Shown piece after piece: positions 42,301 to 50,800 of a DNA stretch of 64,000 nt (within the stretch, counting starts at the first letter, position 1; each line of letters opens with the position of its first letter). A program made the position numbers and the translations under genes. Source of the DNA: Acetobacterium paludosum (lineage in GTDB: Bacteria; Bacillota; Clostridia; Eubacteriales; Eubacteriaceae); assembly GCF_008086595.1 (NCBI RefSeq), contig NZ_RXYA01000004.1:1-64000 (forward strand), in the 5' to 3' direction. The notes below the pieces were generated by a model. The model searched no databases, was not told the origin of the DNA, and saw only the letters and a program-made list of their open reading frames with translations.

Positions 42301-43560
42301 ATGGTTTCCCGGAATCAAGCCGGTTGTTTCTAAATCAAAGAAAATAAACTCGCCGCAGAAGTCCTGATCCTGATCACCGAAAACCACATTGAGCTGATCT
42401 TCGACCAGATAGCCTTCCACGCCGTAAAGAACTTTGATCTTTTTCTTTCTTCCCAGCTCCATCATTTCCGGATAGGCCTGCAGAACCCCGTGGTCCGTTA
42501 TCCCAATGGTATCATGGCCGAAATCAGCAGCTTGCTTCATTATTTTTTCAACCTTGCTTACAGCATCCATGGCGGAGAACTGGCTGTGCAGATGCAGTTC
42601 GACTCTTTTTACCGGCGCATCATCGGTTCGGATGGTTTCTTTTGAAAGATTGATATTCTTCGGATAAAACATCATTTCCTGGGAATAGTCATCATAATTG
42701 ATTTTCCCTTCAATCAGATACCAGCCGCCTTCTCTGATTGCCTCAACAACTTCTTCTTTATCGGTGAATATTTTACAGGTTATGCTGCTGGTATCATCGG
42801 TTATGTTAAAGGTCAGCAGCGTTTTATTACTTTTTAATGGCCGGGTGTTGACCCCAAAAGCCCAGCCTTTGACGACAATCGTTTTTCCTTCAAATTCACT
42901 ATTGATACTGAAGTCAACTTCTCGGAGCTGGTCGATCTGATTGATGATTCTCCTTCCCATCACCACATCGCCAGGCTTTTCCGCCTTTGACAATTTTGCG
43001 GTGCCGGTGCTGCTTTTGGGTGCCACCGGTTTAATGGTCGCCAAACGCTTCTGCAGATCCTGCTGACTTTTTTCGGTTACCGATTCCTCGTCGCTAAAAC
43101 GAACGACCAGGTCGGCATCCTCCAGTCCATAGTTTTCCGCAATCAGACGTTTAAAGCGGCTCCGGAAAATGGTCAAAGCCTCCCCGTCGATTTCACCGGT
43201 GGATCGGCCGCGAACATAAAAGGTTTTTCTCTCTGCCATCAGGGTATTCACCAACAAAATCGCTGATATTTTGGAGTTGATCCCCATCATCAGCTGGGTG
43301 ACGCCCTGAGCATCTGTTGAAAGCAGCTGTTCCCCATCCTGATATTGTCGGGGTGAAACTTCTATTTTCAGGGCTTTGGCATAATCGAAAATCTCCTCAA
43401 ACGCGGTTTGAATGTTCTCGGTATCGGTTTCCTTTTTGGAACTGATAAACTTAAAAATCAATTCCCCTTGACTGGAATTGATTTTGATACTATCGGTCAC
43501 CAAGTGATAGTCTGCTATTATTTTTTGATATCGTTCCTGACGTTGGGTTAACATACTCAA
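39307..43560 (-). CDS. polC: PolC, DNA polymerase III alpha subunit (Gram-positive type)
   Basis: PolC is the replicative polymerase with built-in proofreading; it has 1417 residues here. It contains an N-terminal domain and OB fold (~225-310), a PHP domain (VELHLHSQFSAMDAVSK, ~335) split by a DEDD exonuclease (FFDLETTGLIPGNHKI, ~410; later HNASFDMSFL and HRALDDAAAS), then the polymerase core with EPDIDLNFSGD (~960) and a C-terminal helix-hairpin-helix (LSALDGIGEKAAQRI). The start is either TTG at 43560 (TGAGG eight nt upstream, overlapping the ispG stop) or the ATG two codons later. It follows ispG directly. Confidence 0.96.
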   Translation of the reverse strand: MSMLTQRQERYQKIIADYHLVTDSIKINSSQGELIFKFISSKKETDTENIQTAFEEIFDYAKALKIEVSPRQYQDGEQLLSTDAQGVTQLMMGINSKISAILLVNTLMAERKTFYVRGRSTGEIDGEALTIFRSRFKRLIAENYGLEDADLVVRFSDEESVTEKSQQDLQKRLATIKPVAPKSSTGTAKLSKAEKPGDVVMGRRIINQIDQLREVDFSINSEFEGKTIVVKGWAFGVNTRPLKSNKTLLTFNITDDTSSITCKIFTDKEEVVEAIREGGWYLIEGKINYDDYSQEMMFYPKNINLSKETIRTDDAPVKRVELHLHSQFSAMDAVSKVEKIMKQAADFGHDTIGITDHGVLQAYPEMMELGRKKKIKVLYGVEGYLVEDQLNVVFGDQDQDFCGEFIFFDLETTGLIPGNHKIIEMAAVKIKNKQIIDSFTALVNPHCEIPPFITELTGITNQMVENGIEQEAALKQFLEFADGTILVAHNASFDMSFLNTALAEYGIQRDSTSVDTLAMSRCLLTGITKHTLKKLCSHFKIDMQNHHRALDDAAASAKVFVKLMGLAEKKGCLSIQTLNSLSSQERSIRINPTNHIIIYAKNQAGIKDLYRLVSETHLNYFYKKPRIPKSLLAENRENFLVGSACEAGELFTAMMHNKSKTEIMQIANFYDYLEIQPLGNNQFLIDNNSVPDQEALKDLNKRIIDLGKSLNKLVVATGDVHFVNKEDSLYREILFTGQGYKDAHKQPPLYYRNTQEMLDEFDYLDEETARAVVIDNPRKIAALMDEVLPIPDDTFPPVIEGSDDEIRAMVENKTQELYGNPLPEIVEKRMNRELDSIIGNGYSVLYLIAQKLVHHSMEDGYLVGSRGSVGSSFVATMCGITEVNPLAPHYRCPNCQHSEFFNAADVGVGPDLKDADCPHCGTKMEKDGFEIPFETFLGFEGDKEPDIDLNFSGDNQAEAHHYTEVLFGKGKVFRAGTISTIAEKTAFGFVKNYYDEKEIKVPRAELERVIKCCAGIKKTTGQHPGGIMVVPTYKDIYDFCPVQHPADDTESDTITTHFAYESISGRLLKLDILGHDDPTMLRMLQDLTGIDPVKIPLDDEKVMSLFVSTKALDLKDDDYDSPLGVCGVPEFGTSFVREMLLDTKPTAFADLIRISGLSHGTDVWLNNAQELIKQRTVTIKEAICTRDDIMLYLLDKGLEAKTAFTIMEKVRKGKGLTPEFEKAMRDCKVPEWYIDSCKKIKYMFPKAHAAAYVTSAFRIAWYKVYYPLAYYATYFSVRASEFDAQLVTQGKGAVVAKMNQIKEVGIKASNKEKGLLTVLEIVYEMLCRGYCFKNVDVYESHYSKFRIVEDSLLPPLSALDGIGEKAAQRIFEEAQVRAYMSREDLQNRTKVGKAVIETLEKQGCLNQLPASNQIAFF

Positions 43561-43570
43561 TGAATTCGCC

Positions 43571-44635
43571 TCACATTTTATTTATTTCTTCCATCAGCAC
43601 CGAGATGATTTCATCTTCTTTTAAACTTCTTATTATCTCGCCTTTTTTAAATAACACGGCTTTGTTTTTTCCGCCGGCTATACCAATATCCGCCGCCCGG
43701 CCTTCTCCCGGACCGTTGACGATGCATCCCATCACCGCGACTTTGATGTTTTTATCAACGCCGCGCAGGCGCTCATTGATCTCGGTGGCAATGCCGATCA
43801 GATCAATTTCCGTACGTCCGCAGGTGGGGCAGGAAATCACTTCGACCTTTTTTCTTTTACCTTCATACCGGCCAATGGCGCTGAGAATATCCCGGGCCAC
43901 TTCAATCTCTTCCAACGGATCTCCGGTAATGGATACCCGGAGAGTATCGCCCAAGCCGTTAAGAAGCAGGTAGCCGATGCCCATGGCGGATTTTACCGCT
44001 GAGCTTCTGAGGATGCCGGCTTCGGTAATGCCTAAATGAAGGGGGTAATCATATTCTTTGGCAAAGCTTTCGTATGAGGCAATGGTAAAGCGTACATCGG
44101 ATGCTTTCATCGACACCACAATATTGTCAAAACCTGCTTCTTCCAGCAGCTGAATGTGTTTTTGGGCTGACGCCACCATTCCTGCCGGGGTGGCGACGCC
44201 GTTATTTTTCGCCAGTATTTCTTTTTCCAGAGATCCGGCATTGACGCCAATGCGAATGGGGATCTTTCTTTCCGTTGCCATAGCCACAATTTCTCTGACG
44301 CCATTTGCCGAACCGATGTTTCCGGGATTGATCCGCAGCTTATCGACGCCATTTTCCATGGCGGTCAGCGCCAGCTGATAATCAAAATGAATATCAGCAA
44401 CCAGCGGAATATGAATCCCTTTTTTTATCCCGGCAATGGCATTGGCTGCTTCCTGATCCGGAACGGCCACCCGGACAATATCGCATCCTGAAATCTCCAG
44501 GCCGATAATCTGACTAACGGTACTTTCGATATTTCGAGTGTCGGTATTGGTCATGGACTGAATCGCAATCGGGTTATCTCCGCCGATGGCCACCGAGCCA
44601 ATCTGCACAACTTTTGTTTTTCTTCGTTTTTCCAA
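43571..44635 (-). CDS. ispG: IspG (GcpE), HMBPP synthase
   Basis: This 354-residue [4Fe-4S] enzyme makes 4-hydroxy-3-methylbut-2-enyl diphosphate in the MEP pathway. Cluster ligands appear in SCPTCGRTEID (~270) and VMGCIVNGPGEGR (~305), with the Glu of GPGE as the usual fourth ligand. Substrate-barrel motifs such as TNTDTRN (~30) and LRINPGNIG (~98) are present. It sits between rseP and polC with 10-11 nt gaps, so it is part of one operon with them. Confidence 0.95.
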   Translation of the reverse strand: MEKRRKTKVVQIGSVAIGGDNPIAIQSMTNTDTRNIESTVSQIIGLEISGCDIVRVAVPDQEAANAIAGIKKGIHIPLVADIHFDYQLALTAMENGVDKLRINPGNIGSANGVREIVAMATERKIPIRIGVNAGSLEKEILAKNNGVATPAGMVASAQKHIQLLEEAGFDNIVVSMKASDVRFTIASYESFAKEYDYPLHLGITEAGILRSSAVKSAMGIGYLLLNGLGDTLRVSITGDPLEEIEVARDILSAIGRYEGKRKKVEVISCPTCGRTEIDLIGIATEINERLRGVDKNIKVAVMGCIVNGPGEGRAADIGIAGGKNKAVLFKKGEIIRSLKEDEIISVLMEEINKM

Positions 44636-44646
44636 CCTGTTTTCTC

Positions 44647-45441
44647 CTAAGCTGCCAACCGCATGATATCATTCACGGCAATGAGCAGCATCAATGCGAT
44701 TAATGCCATGAAGCCGATAAAATTGATCATGTTTTCTGTTTTCGGGTTGAATTTCCGACGGGACACCAACTCGATTAAAATAATAAAAATCCGGCCGCCG
44801 TCCAGCGCCGGAATCGGGAAAAGATTGATGATTCCCAAATTGACGCTGAGCATGGCGGTAAATGCCAGCAGCATAATAAAGCCGCTGTTTAAATAAGTTC
44901 CCACCATGGAAACCATCCCAATCGGACCGGCGATGTCGTTAAGGGCAACTTGACCGGCGAACATCATAGCAAATGATTGAAAAATTAAACCGGCAAACCG
45001 CCAGGTGTTGTAAAAAGCGGTACCAACGGCGTCAAAGATATTGGTATGACCGGTAAACAGCGCGACGATAAATAAACAGACGATCGCAAAGATAATGTTC
45101 ATCGCCGAACCGGCCACTAATATCAATAATTTCTGTCCCTTATTTTTTTCCTCAAAGCTTCGGGGATCAGGCAGGATGCTCGGATCCTTGGGAATGATAT
45201 TTCCTTCTTCGTCGAACTCCGGTTCTTCGCCCCGCATTTTGCAGAATCCTCCAAAGGGCAATGCCCGAATGGAAAACAGTGTTTCTTTGCCCTGATGTCC
45301 AAATAATTTTGGTCCCATGCCGATGGCAAATTCTTCTACGAAAACGCCGGTTTTTTTAGCTACAAAAAAATGTCCAAATTCATGTGCGATCACTAAAATA
45401 CAGATCATGAATATTGTAATCAGTATTGATATCAAATTCAA
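44647..45441 (-). CDS. rseP: RseP-type site-2 protease lacking the PDZ domain
   Basis: This 264-residue intramembrane zinc protease has HEFGH (~20-24) in the first membrane helix and NLFPIPALDGGRI (~205) in a later one, which give the zinc ligands. Usual RseP proteins are 340-440 residues with one or two PDZ domains between the second helix and the catalytic C-terminal part. Here the chain passes from AGSAMNIIFAIVCLFI directly to GTAFYNTWRFAG and ALNDIAGPIGMV, so the PDZ segment is missing. There is no frameshift. Targets could be anti-sigma factors such as the RsgI-like protein in this window (inference). It follows cdsA directly; dxr, usually between them, is absent from this site. Confidence 0.85.
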   Translation of the reverse strand: MNLISILITIFMICILVIAHEFGHFFVAKKTGVFVEEFAIGMGPKLFGHQGKETLFSIRALPFGGFCKMRGEEPEFDEEGNIIPKDPSILPDPRSFEEKNKGQKLLILVAGSAMNIIFAIVCLFIVALFTGHTNIFDAVGTAFYNTWRFAGLIFQSFAMMFAGQVALNDIAGPIGMVSMVGTYLNSGFIMLLAFTAMLSVNLGIINLFPIPALDGGRIFIILIELVSRRKFNPKTENMINFIGFMALIALMLLIAVNDIMRLAA

Positions 45442-45449
45442 AATTTCAC

Positions 45450-46253
45450 CTATGCAATTCCAATTGTAAATTTAGCAAAAATATAAATCAGGGGTAAGAT
45501 AAACAGGGTACTGTCAAAACGGTCCAGTATCCCCCCATGTCCAGGTAAAATATGACTGTAGTCTTTTATTTTAGCTTTTCTTTTAATCATGGAGGCGGTA
45601 AAGTCTCCGCATTGACCGGCAATGCTTCCCAATAATCCCACCGCAAAGTACAAATACCAGGGTAAAACAAAATTGAAATAACTGCCCAGAATCGAGCCAT
45701 AAAGAACCATGCAAAGGGCCGCGGCAACAATTCCCCCGACACAACCGGCGATCGTTTTTTTAGGGCTTATTTTGGGCGCTATTTTTCTGTTGCCAATGGC
45801 TTTACCAACAAAATAAGCGGCCGTATCGGTTGAAAAGGCAATCACAAATACCATCCATAAATAGAAAATCCCCTTGTTGATTGTTTCAAACATAAACAGA
45901 TGACCAAACATCACCGGAACGTAGACCAATCCCATTAGTGTCGCACTTAACCGCTGAATGCCAACGCTGCCGGATAATATTTCATAACAGGCTACGGCAA
46001 TAAATTCGATTAACAAAACCGATATCACCGAATAATAATCCAGCTTAATGGTGATGATTAACATGGCAGCTAAAATAACGATGAAGACGATATTTATTTT
46101 TGGCCGAATCAATCGGTTAACTGCTCCTGAATATTCCAGGATCCCAACAAGGGTCAGGAAAGAAACCGCAATAACCAATAAAATGCCCCCGGAATACAAG
46201 AAAAATACAAGCAGCGGAACCCCAATGACGGCTGTCCAGATACGCGCCTTCAT
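45450..46253 (-). CDS. cdsA: CdsA, phosphatidate cytidylyltransferase
   Basis: This integral membrane enzyme makes CDP-diacylglycerol for phospholipid synthesis. The family signature is near the C-terminus: SMIKRKAKIKDYSHILPGHG-GILDRFDS. About eight membrane helices are visible. The start at 46253 (MKARIWTAVIG, 267 residues) fits the family; the frame extends 32 codons further with a basic duplicated segment (RRQAI-RRQAIRKQ) that overlaps the end of uppS. AGGA is 9 nt upstream of 46253. It is followed by rseP after 8 nt. Confidence 0.92.
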   Translation of the reverse strand: MKARIWTAVIGVPLLVFFLYSGGILLVIAVSFLTLVGILEYSGAVNRLIRPKINIVFIVILAAMLIITIKLDYYSVISVLLIEFIAVACYEILSGSVGIQRLSATLMGLVYVPVMFGHLFMFETINKGIFYLWMVFVIAFSTDTAAYFVGKAIGNRKIAPKISPKKTIAGCVGGIVAAALCMVLYGSILGSYFNFVLPWYLYFAVGLLGSIAGQCGDFTASMIKRKAKIKDYSHILPGHGGILDRFDSTLFILPLIYIFAKFTIGIA

Positions 46254-46302
46254 CGAGTTATTTTCCTGTTTTCTGATTGCCTGTCTTCTGATTGCTTGTC
46301 TT

Positions 46303-47013
46303 CTATTTGACCGATCCATAGCGCCGATCCCTTTTTTGGTAACTCTCAATTATCTCGTAATAGCTTTTTTCATCAAAATCAGGCCAATAGATATCGGTGA
46401 AAAAGAACTCTGTATACGCAAACTGCCACAGCATAAAATTGCTAAACCGACCTTCTCCTCCGGTTCGAATGAGTAAGTCCGGATCCGGCTGACCTTTAGT
46501 ATAAAGGCGATCACTGATGTCTTGTTCAGTCACTTCTTCTGGGGAAATGCCTGCTTTGATTATTTCTTTAACCGCATGAGTGATATCATCCCGTCCACCA
46601 TAATTCAGCGCCACATTAAAAAGCAGACCAGTGTTTGCAGCGGTCGTTTTCATTGCATTTTCGGATGCTTCTCTTACTTTTTGGCCCAGCCCGGCTAAAT
46701 TGCCGATGACATTAATTTTGACATTATTCTGGTTTAATTCGCCAATTTCTTTTCTGAAATATTCGACTGCAATGTTCATTAAACCGTCAACTTCTTCTTT
46801 ACTGCGTTTCCAATTTTCTGTCGAAAAAGCATATACGGTGAGTACTTTTATTTCGGCATCTGAAGATGCCCGGACAATTTTCTTTAATGTTTTCATCCCG
46901 GCGTTGTGCCCAAATAAACGGGGGCGGTTTTTTGCTTTCGCCCAACGGCCGTTACCATCCATGATTATGGCTATATGCTCAGGCAGATTATCTTTATCCA
47001 GCTGACTTGTCAT
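46303..47013 (-). CDS. uppS: UppS, undecaprenyl diphosphate synthase
   Basis: This 236-residue cis-prenyltransferase makes the C55 lipid carrier for wall polymers. Substrate-binding signature IIMDGNGRWAK (~17-27) and the C-terminal PDLLIRTGGEGRFSNFMLWQ and FTDIYWPDF motifs are intact. It is the first gene of uppS-cdsA-rseP-ispG-polC. A family-2 hairpin separates it from the upstream regulator gene, so its promoter lies in the 47014-47187 gap. Confidence 0.95.
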   Translation of the reverse strand: MTSQLDKDNLPEHIAIIMDGNGRWAKAKNRPRLFGHNAGMKTLKKIVRASSDAEIKVLTVYAFSTENWKRSKEEVDGLMNIAVEYFRKEIGELNQNNVKINVIGNLAGLGQKVREASENAMKTTAANTGLLFNVALNYGGRDDITHAVKEIIKAGISPEEVTEQDISDRLYTKGQPDPDLLIRTGGEGRFSNFMLWQFAYTEFFFTDIYWPDFDEKSYYEIIESYQKRDRRYGSVK

Positions 47014-47187
47014 ATTGCACCTCTATTTCTCTCATATTTGCAGTTTATCAATTTATCTTATTCTTTACTTACTAATTTTTACCTTTAGTTATTATATGCT
47101 ATTTTTAGCGATTTGTAAATTCCATCACCAATCAATCCCGGGAAACAAGATTCATTTAAGACTTGAAATCAAGCATGATTGTCTGCA

Positions 47188-47299
47188 AAGTATCATACCG
47201 ATCAATTGTTAATCTGTTGTATGCGCACATTTCGGACAAGCGATCGCCTGTTCGCCCTGAGGCAAACAACATGATATAACAATTGTCGGTATGATACTT
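47188..47299. repeat. Family-2 long-hairpin element
   Basis: The ends AAGTATCATACCGA and TCGGTATGATACTT are perfectly complementary, 14 bp. Core: TTCGGACAAGCGATCGCCTG-TTCGCC. It lies between the regulator stop codon and uppS. Confidence 0.88.
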
Positions 47300-47309
47300 A
47301 ATCTGCAGT

Positions 47310-47963
47310 CTAAATTTCAGTTCTTTTTGCCGCTGCGATATATCGATACAGGGTGGGAACGGATATTCCCATGATATTGGCTAAATACCAGATGGTCCCT
47401 TTAACCGTAAAGGTTCCCATTTCATTTAATTTTCCAACGACGTCAATCTTTTCTTCTTTTGATAATCGTTTCATTTTCTTCGATAGATCTCTTGAAATAT
47501 GATCGAGATTATTATCAACCAAAGCTTTTACATCAATGTTAATTTTTTCAGGACCCTTTTCGGCCTTGTCTTTGTCCAATATCGGCGGATTAATCATTTT
47601 ATCTAAAATATTTCGGGCGGCAATCAAATCACGGCAATCCGAATTTAGACAAATCATGCCAATCAAGCTTTCATTTTCGTCTTTAATAAACCAGGTGGCG
47701 GACTTAATGGTTTCACTTTTATTGAATTTCATGGGGTCGTTATTCATAAAGGGTACTTTTTTATGTACTTCGCTTCGCAGTATTTTTAACGACACTTCAG
47801 TAATGGGCGCCCCAACTTCCCTGCCACTGATATGTCCATTGCGGATGGCGACCACGGAATGCTGCCAGTCAGTCAGATCGTGAAGAACTACTTCGGTATT
47901 CGCTCCCATGAACTCGGCAATAAAATCAACCAGGGAAACGTAGGTCTCCAGTTTTTTATTCAC
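47310..47963 (-). CDS. YheO-type PAS/helix-turn-helix regulator
   Basis: This 217-residue DNA-binding regulator has an N-terminal YheO-like PAS domain (~1-120; EVVLHDLTDWQHSVVAIRNG, then GAPITE and MICLNSDCRDL) and a C-terminal helix-turn-helix (~185-212; GTIWYLANIMGISVPTLYRY). The family includes DauR, a D-arginine-responsive repressor. It is immediately upstream of no metabolic gene on its own strand except ridA, which precedes it by 77 nt; regulation of ridA is a reasonable inference. Confidence 0.85.
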   Translation of the reverse strand: MNKKLETYVSLVDFIAEFMGANTEVVLHDLTDWQHSVVAIRNGHISGREVGAPITEVSLKILRSEVHKKVPFMNNDPMKFNKSETIKSATWFIKDENESLIGMICLNSDCRDLIAARNILDKMINPPILDKDKAEKGPEKINIDVKALVDNNLDHISRDLSKKMKRLSKEEKIDVVGKLNEMGTFTVKGTIWYLANIMGISVPTLYRYIAAAKRTEI

Positions 47964-48040
47964 TTTTTGCCCTCTCTTTTTACTAATTTAGTCCTTGCAA
48001 AATTGCCGTTAGCTTCGCTGCCAGTTTACATCAAACAATT

Positions 48041-48424
48041 TTACTTAACTGCGATCGCTTCAATTTCAAAAAGCGCGCCTTTGGGGAGTGCGGCCACCTG
48101 AACACAGGAACGGGCCGGATAGTCATTTTGATCCTTGAAAAAATCTGCATAAATGGCGTTAACTGACACAAAATCGTCCATATCAGTTAAAAAAATAACG
48201 GTTTTGACAATATTCTTTCGGCTAAGGCTCGCACTCTCCAGAATACCGGCAAGATTATTCAAGCCTCTTTCCGCCTGTGCTTCGATGCCTTCTTCCAATA
48301 TACCAGTTTCCGGGTTTAAGCCCAGTTGCCCGGATATATATAAGGTTTCTCCCGCTAAATAAGCGTGGGAATAGGGGCCCACTGCTGCGGGTGCCTGGTC
48401 TGAATTAACTGCTTTTTTATTCAT
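48041..48424 (-). CDS. ridA: RidA, 2-iminobutanoate/2-iminopropanoate deaminase
   Basis: This 127-residue RidA (YjgF/YER057c) protein hydrolyses reactive enamine/imine intermediates from PLP enzymes. The N-terminal GPYSHAYLAGETLYISGQLG and C-terminal motif ARSCVQVAALPKGALFEIEA (with the catalytic Arg) are intact. AAAGGAG precedes the ATG. It is paired with the YheO-type regulator downstream. Confidence 0.95.
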   Translation of the reverse strand: MNKKAVNSDQAPAAVGPYSHAYLAGETLYISGQLGLNPETGILEEGIEAQAERGLNNLAGILESASLSRKNIVKTVIFLTDMDDFVSVNAIYADFFKDQNDYPARSCVQVAALPKGALFEIEAIAVK

Positions 48425-48450
48425 TTTAATTTTCTCCTTTAAATTTATTT

Positions 48451-49281
48451 TTAAGATAAAGCATACTTTTCGATTGCGTGGGCAACCCCATCCTGATCAA
48501 AAGGCAGAGTTATCCGGTTTGCTATGGCCTTAACATCGTCCGATGCATTACCCACGGCCACGCCAAGACCGGCAAATTCGATCATTTGCAAGTCGTTATC
48601 ACTGTCTCCAATGGCCATTATATTTTTGGGATCAAGCTTTAATATTTTACAAAGCTGTTTTAACCCATCACCCTTATTCGCTGAACGGTGATTTACTTCA
48701 ATGTTGCCTGCCACCGCCTGAGTAATCATCACCCCATGAATTCGCGAAAATTTTTGCCAGAGGTTTCGGTGAATTTGCTCACTCAGTAAGGGAATATTGA
48801 TTTTTTCGATTTCGGCAGCATGTTCAAAAGTAAAATCCAACATGTTATCCACCTGATTGGATTTATATTTGATAAATTTAACCTGATCCGGTGAAAAGTC
48901 ATTAATTTTTTCTACATTTTCAAGATAGCGATTGTCACTGTAGGAATCACCCTTATAATAGACTTCGCAAAAAAGACCTCGGCGGGTAAGCGTTTGAATG
49001 ATTTTTCTTACGCTTCCGGTCCCGATAAAATTATTACTGATCGCTTCGCCGGTATTTAAATTCATGACTGCTGCACCATTTGATGTCACGGCATAATTAA
49101 TACCGGGGATACGAATAACCGATTCCGGCAGTTGCCCCAGAATTCTTCCGGTTGAAGGAACCACGTGAATTCCTTTGGCGATGGCATCTTTTAAGGCATT
49201 TTCTGTTCTTTGCGAAATAGACTTATAATCCTTTTGTAAGGTGGTTCCATCCATATCGAGTGCAATTAACTTTATATCCAT
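48451..49281 (-). CDS. Cof-type HAD-IIB phosphatase
   Basis: This protein of about 276 residues belongs to the haloacid dehalogenase superfamily, type IIB. The catalytic motif is LDMDGTTL (~8-15), motif II has STG (~43), the Lys and motif IV are in GDGLKQLC...MAIGDSDNDLQM (~210-230). The start at the ATG at 49281 is preferred over the TTG four codons upstream. Cof enzymes dephosphorylate sugar phosphates, PLP or HMP-PP; the substrate is not evident. Confidence 0.9.
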   Translation of the reverse strand: MDIKLIALDMDGTTLQKDYKSISQRTENALKDAIAKGIHVVPSTGRILGQLPESVIRIPGINYAVTSNGAAVMNLNTGEAISNNFIGTGSVRKIIQTLTRRGLFCEVYYKGDSYSDNRYLENVEKINDFSPDQVKFIKYKSNQVDNMLDFTFEHAAEIEKINIPLLSEQIHRNLWQKFSRIHGVMITQAVAGNIEVNHRSANKGDGLKQLCKILKLDPKNIMAIGDSDNDLQMIEFAGLGVAVGNASDDVKAIANRITLPFDQDGVAHAIEKYALS

Positions 49282-49340
49282 TGTTTGTTCCAATCTTGTT
49301 TCTTATATTTTTTATTTAGTCTTCCATTTTTAATTCTAAC

Positions 49341-49373
49341 ATAAAAAAAAGGCTTTTCACAAGGTAAGCCTTT
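49341..49373 (-). terminator. Rho-independent terminator of the ABC transporter operon
   Basis: The stem AAAGGCTT/AAGCCTTT (49348-49355, 49366-49373) is followed by eight U on the minus strand, 7 nt after the ATPase stop. Confidence 0.85.
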
Positions 49374-49379
49374 ACAAGA

Positions 49380-50018
49380 TTAATAAATTGTTTCTCTTTT
49401 AAGAACTCTCACCGGTTTATCTGAAAATGTCAGAACTTCATGGGCCAGCTGATTAATTTCCTCTTGATTGTGACTTACAAAAACAACAGTTCGTTTGTCC
49501 TGTTCCCAAATTTTTAGAAAATCTCCCATCAGCTTATTTTTTAACATCAAATCCAAACTGCTGAATGGCTCATCCATTAACAACAGTTCCGATGGATAAA
49601 GAAAGGCCCGGGCAATAGCAACCCGCTGTCGCATTCCCCCGCTGAGCTCCTGGGGATAATAGTCTCCGACGGTGTCCAGTCCCACCATTCTCAACATTTC
49701 GTCAATTTCTTTATCATGAGAGCCGCTCTTTTTTATGGATTGTCCTTTGAAAACAAACCGCAGGTTTTCCCGGATGGTTCGCCATGGCAAAAGACGGGGT
49801 TCCTGAAAAATATAGGAGATGGACGTTGGATTGATTCCTTCAATGGTGCCGCTATCCGGCTTTTCTAAGCCGCAGCAGAGATTTAGTAAAGTTGTTTTTC
49901 CGGCCCCTGACGGTCCTAAAATCCCGGTTATTTTTTTTTCCTGGAGAACGAGATTGAAATCATCGAAAATGATTTGATCGCCGTAGGATTTTTTTAAATT
50001 CTTTATGACAATTGACAT
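49380..50018 (-). CDS. ABC importer ATPase (nitrate/sulfonate/taurine type)
   Basis: This 212-residue ATP-binding subunit has Walker A GPSGAGKTTL (~35), Q-loop FQEPRLLPWR, signature LSGGMRQRVAIA (~125) and Walker B LLLMDEPFSSLD (~147), then the H-loop VSHN. It overlaps the permease gene by 16 nt. Last gene of a three-gene importer operon (binding protein, permease, ATPase). Confidence 0.92.
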   Translation of the reverse strand: MSIVIKNLKKSYGDQIIFDDFNLVLQEKKITGILGPSGAGKTTLLNLCCGLEKPDSGTIEGINPTSISYIFQEPRLLPWRTIRENLRFVFKGQSIKKSGSHDKEIDEMLRMVGLDTVGDYYPQELSGGMRQRVAIARAFLYPSELLLMDEPFSSLDLMLKNKLMGDFLKIWEQDKRTVVFVSHNQEEINQLAHEVLTFSDKPVRVLKRETIY

Positions 50019-50800
50019 TGATCGGCGCCCTTTCTTTTATTACGTTCAATAATATACAGCGTCACTTTTTCAATGATATAACTGCACATCACAATGACGA
50101 AGGTCCAGGAAAACAGCAGATCCGTTTCTAAATATATTTTTGAATAGTAAAGATTCATTCCCACTGAAGGCAGTGCATTGGCTAAAACCTCGGCGGTAAC
50201 CGTGACCTTCCAACCCAATCCGATGGCATTCATCAAGGCTGATACGGCATAGGGTTTGACTGCGGGAATGTAGATATCCCGGATGATTCGCTGCTGTGAA
50301 ACATTGTAAACTTTGGCCATTTGCAGGAGATTGTCATCGGTTGCATGGACCCCCTGCACCACATTGGTCCAAGTGACCGGAAAGCAAATAAGAAAGGTGA
50401 CCACTAGCGGCACCACTCCTGAAGCGATCCATAAATTAATAAGAATGATGACGGATACCACCGGTAATGACTTAATGATGCTTACAAAAGGGTTCATAAT
50501 CTCATAGAACGGTTTATTGAGTCCACCGATCAGGCCAAGTACCAATCCCAGTGCCACTGAAATAGTAACGCCTCCGAAGACACGCAATAAAGTCACCCCG
50601 ATACTGACAAAAAACTTAAAATTCCCTGACAAGGTGATGATTCCTTTCAGGGTATCAAGGGGCGAAGGCAGCACCAGTGAGCTATCAACCCACCAGGCTG
50701 CTACTGCCCATAGGAGCACCCAGAAAAGGGCAACTCCTATTTTTTTTGCTATTTTTATTAGTGACTGTATTTGCTTATTTTGCAATTTTGTAGAAATCAT
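50003..50800 (-). CDS. ABC importer permease (SsuC/TauC-like)
   Basis: This permease of about 265 residues has five to six membrane helices and the EAA-type loop (GLGWKVTVTAEVLAN, ~200). It belongs to the nitrate/sulfonate/bicarbonate importer class. The ATG at 50800 is favoured over one 12 codons upstream because it reduces overlap with the binding-protein gene (stop at 50775). Confidence 0.9.
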   Translation of the reverse strand: MISTKLQNKQIQSLIKIAKKIGVALFWVLLWAVAAWWVDSSLVLPSPLDTLKGIITLSGNFKFFVSIGVTLLRVFGGVTISVALGLVLGLIGGLNKPFYEIMNPFVSIIKSLPVVSVIILINLWIASGVVPLVVTFLICFPVTWTNVVQGVHATDDNLLQMAKVYNVSQQRIIRDIYIPAVKPYAVSALMNAIGLGWKVTVTAEVLANALPSVGMNLYYSKIYLETDLLFSWTFVIVMCSYIIEKVTLYIIERNKRKGADQCQLS

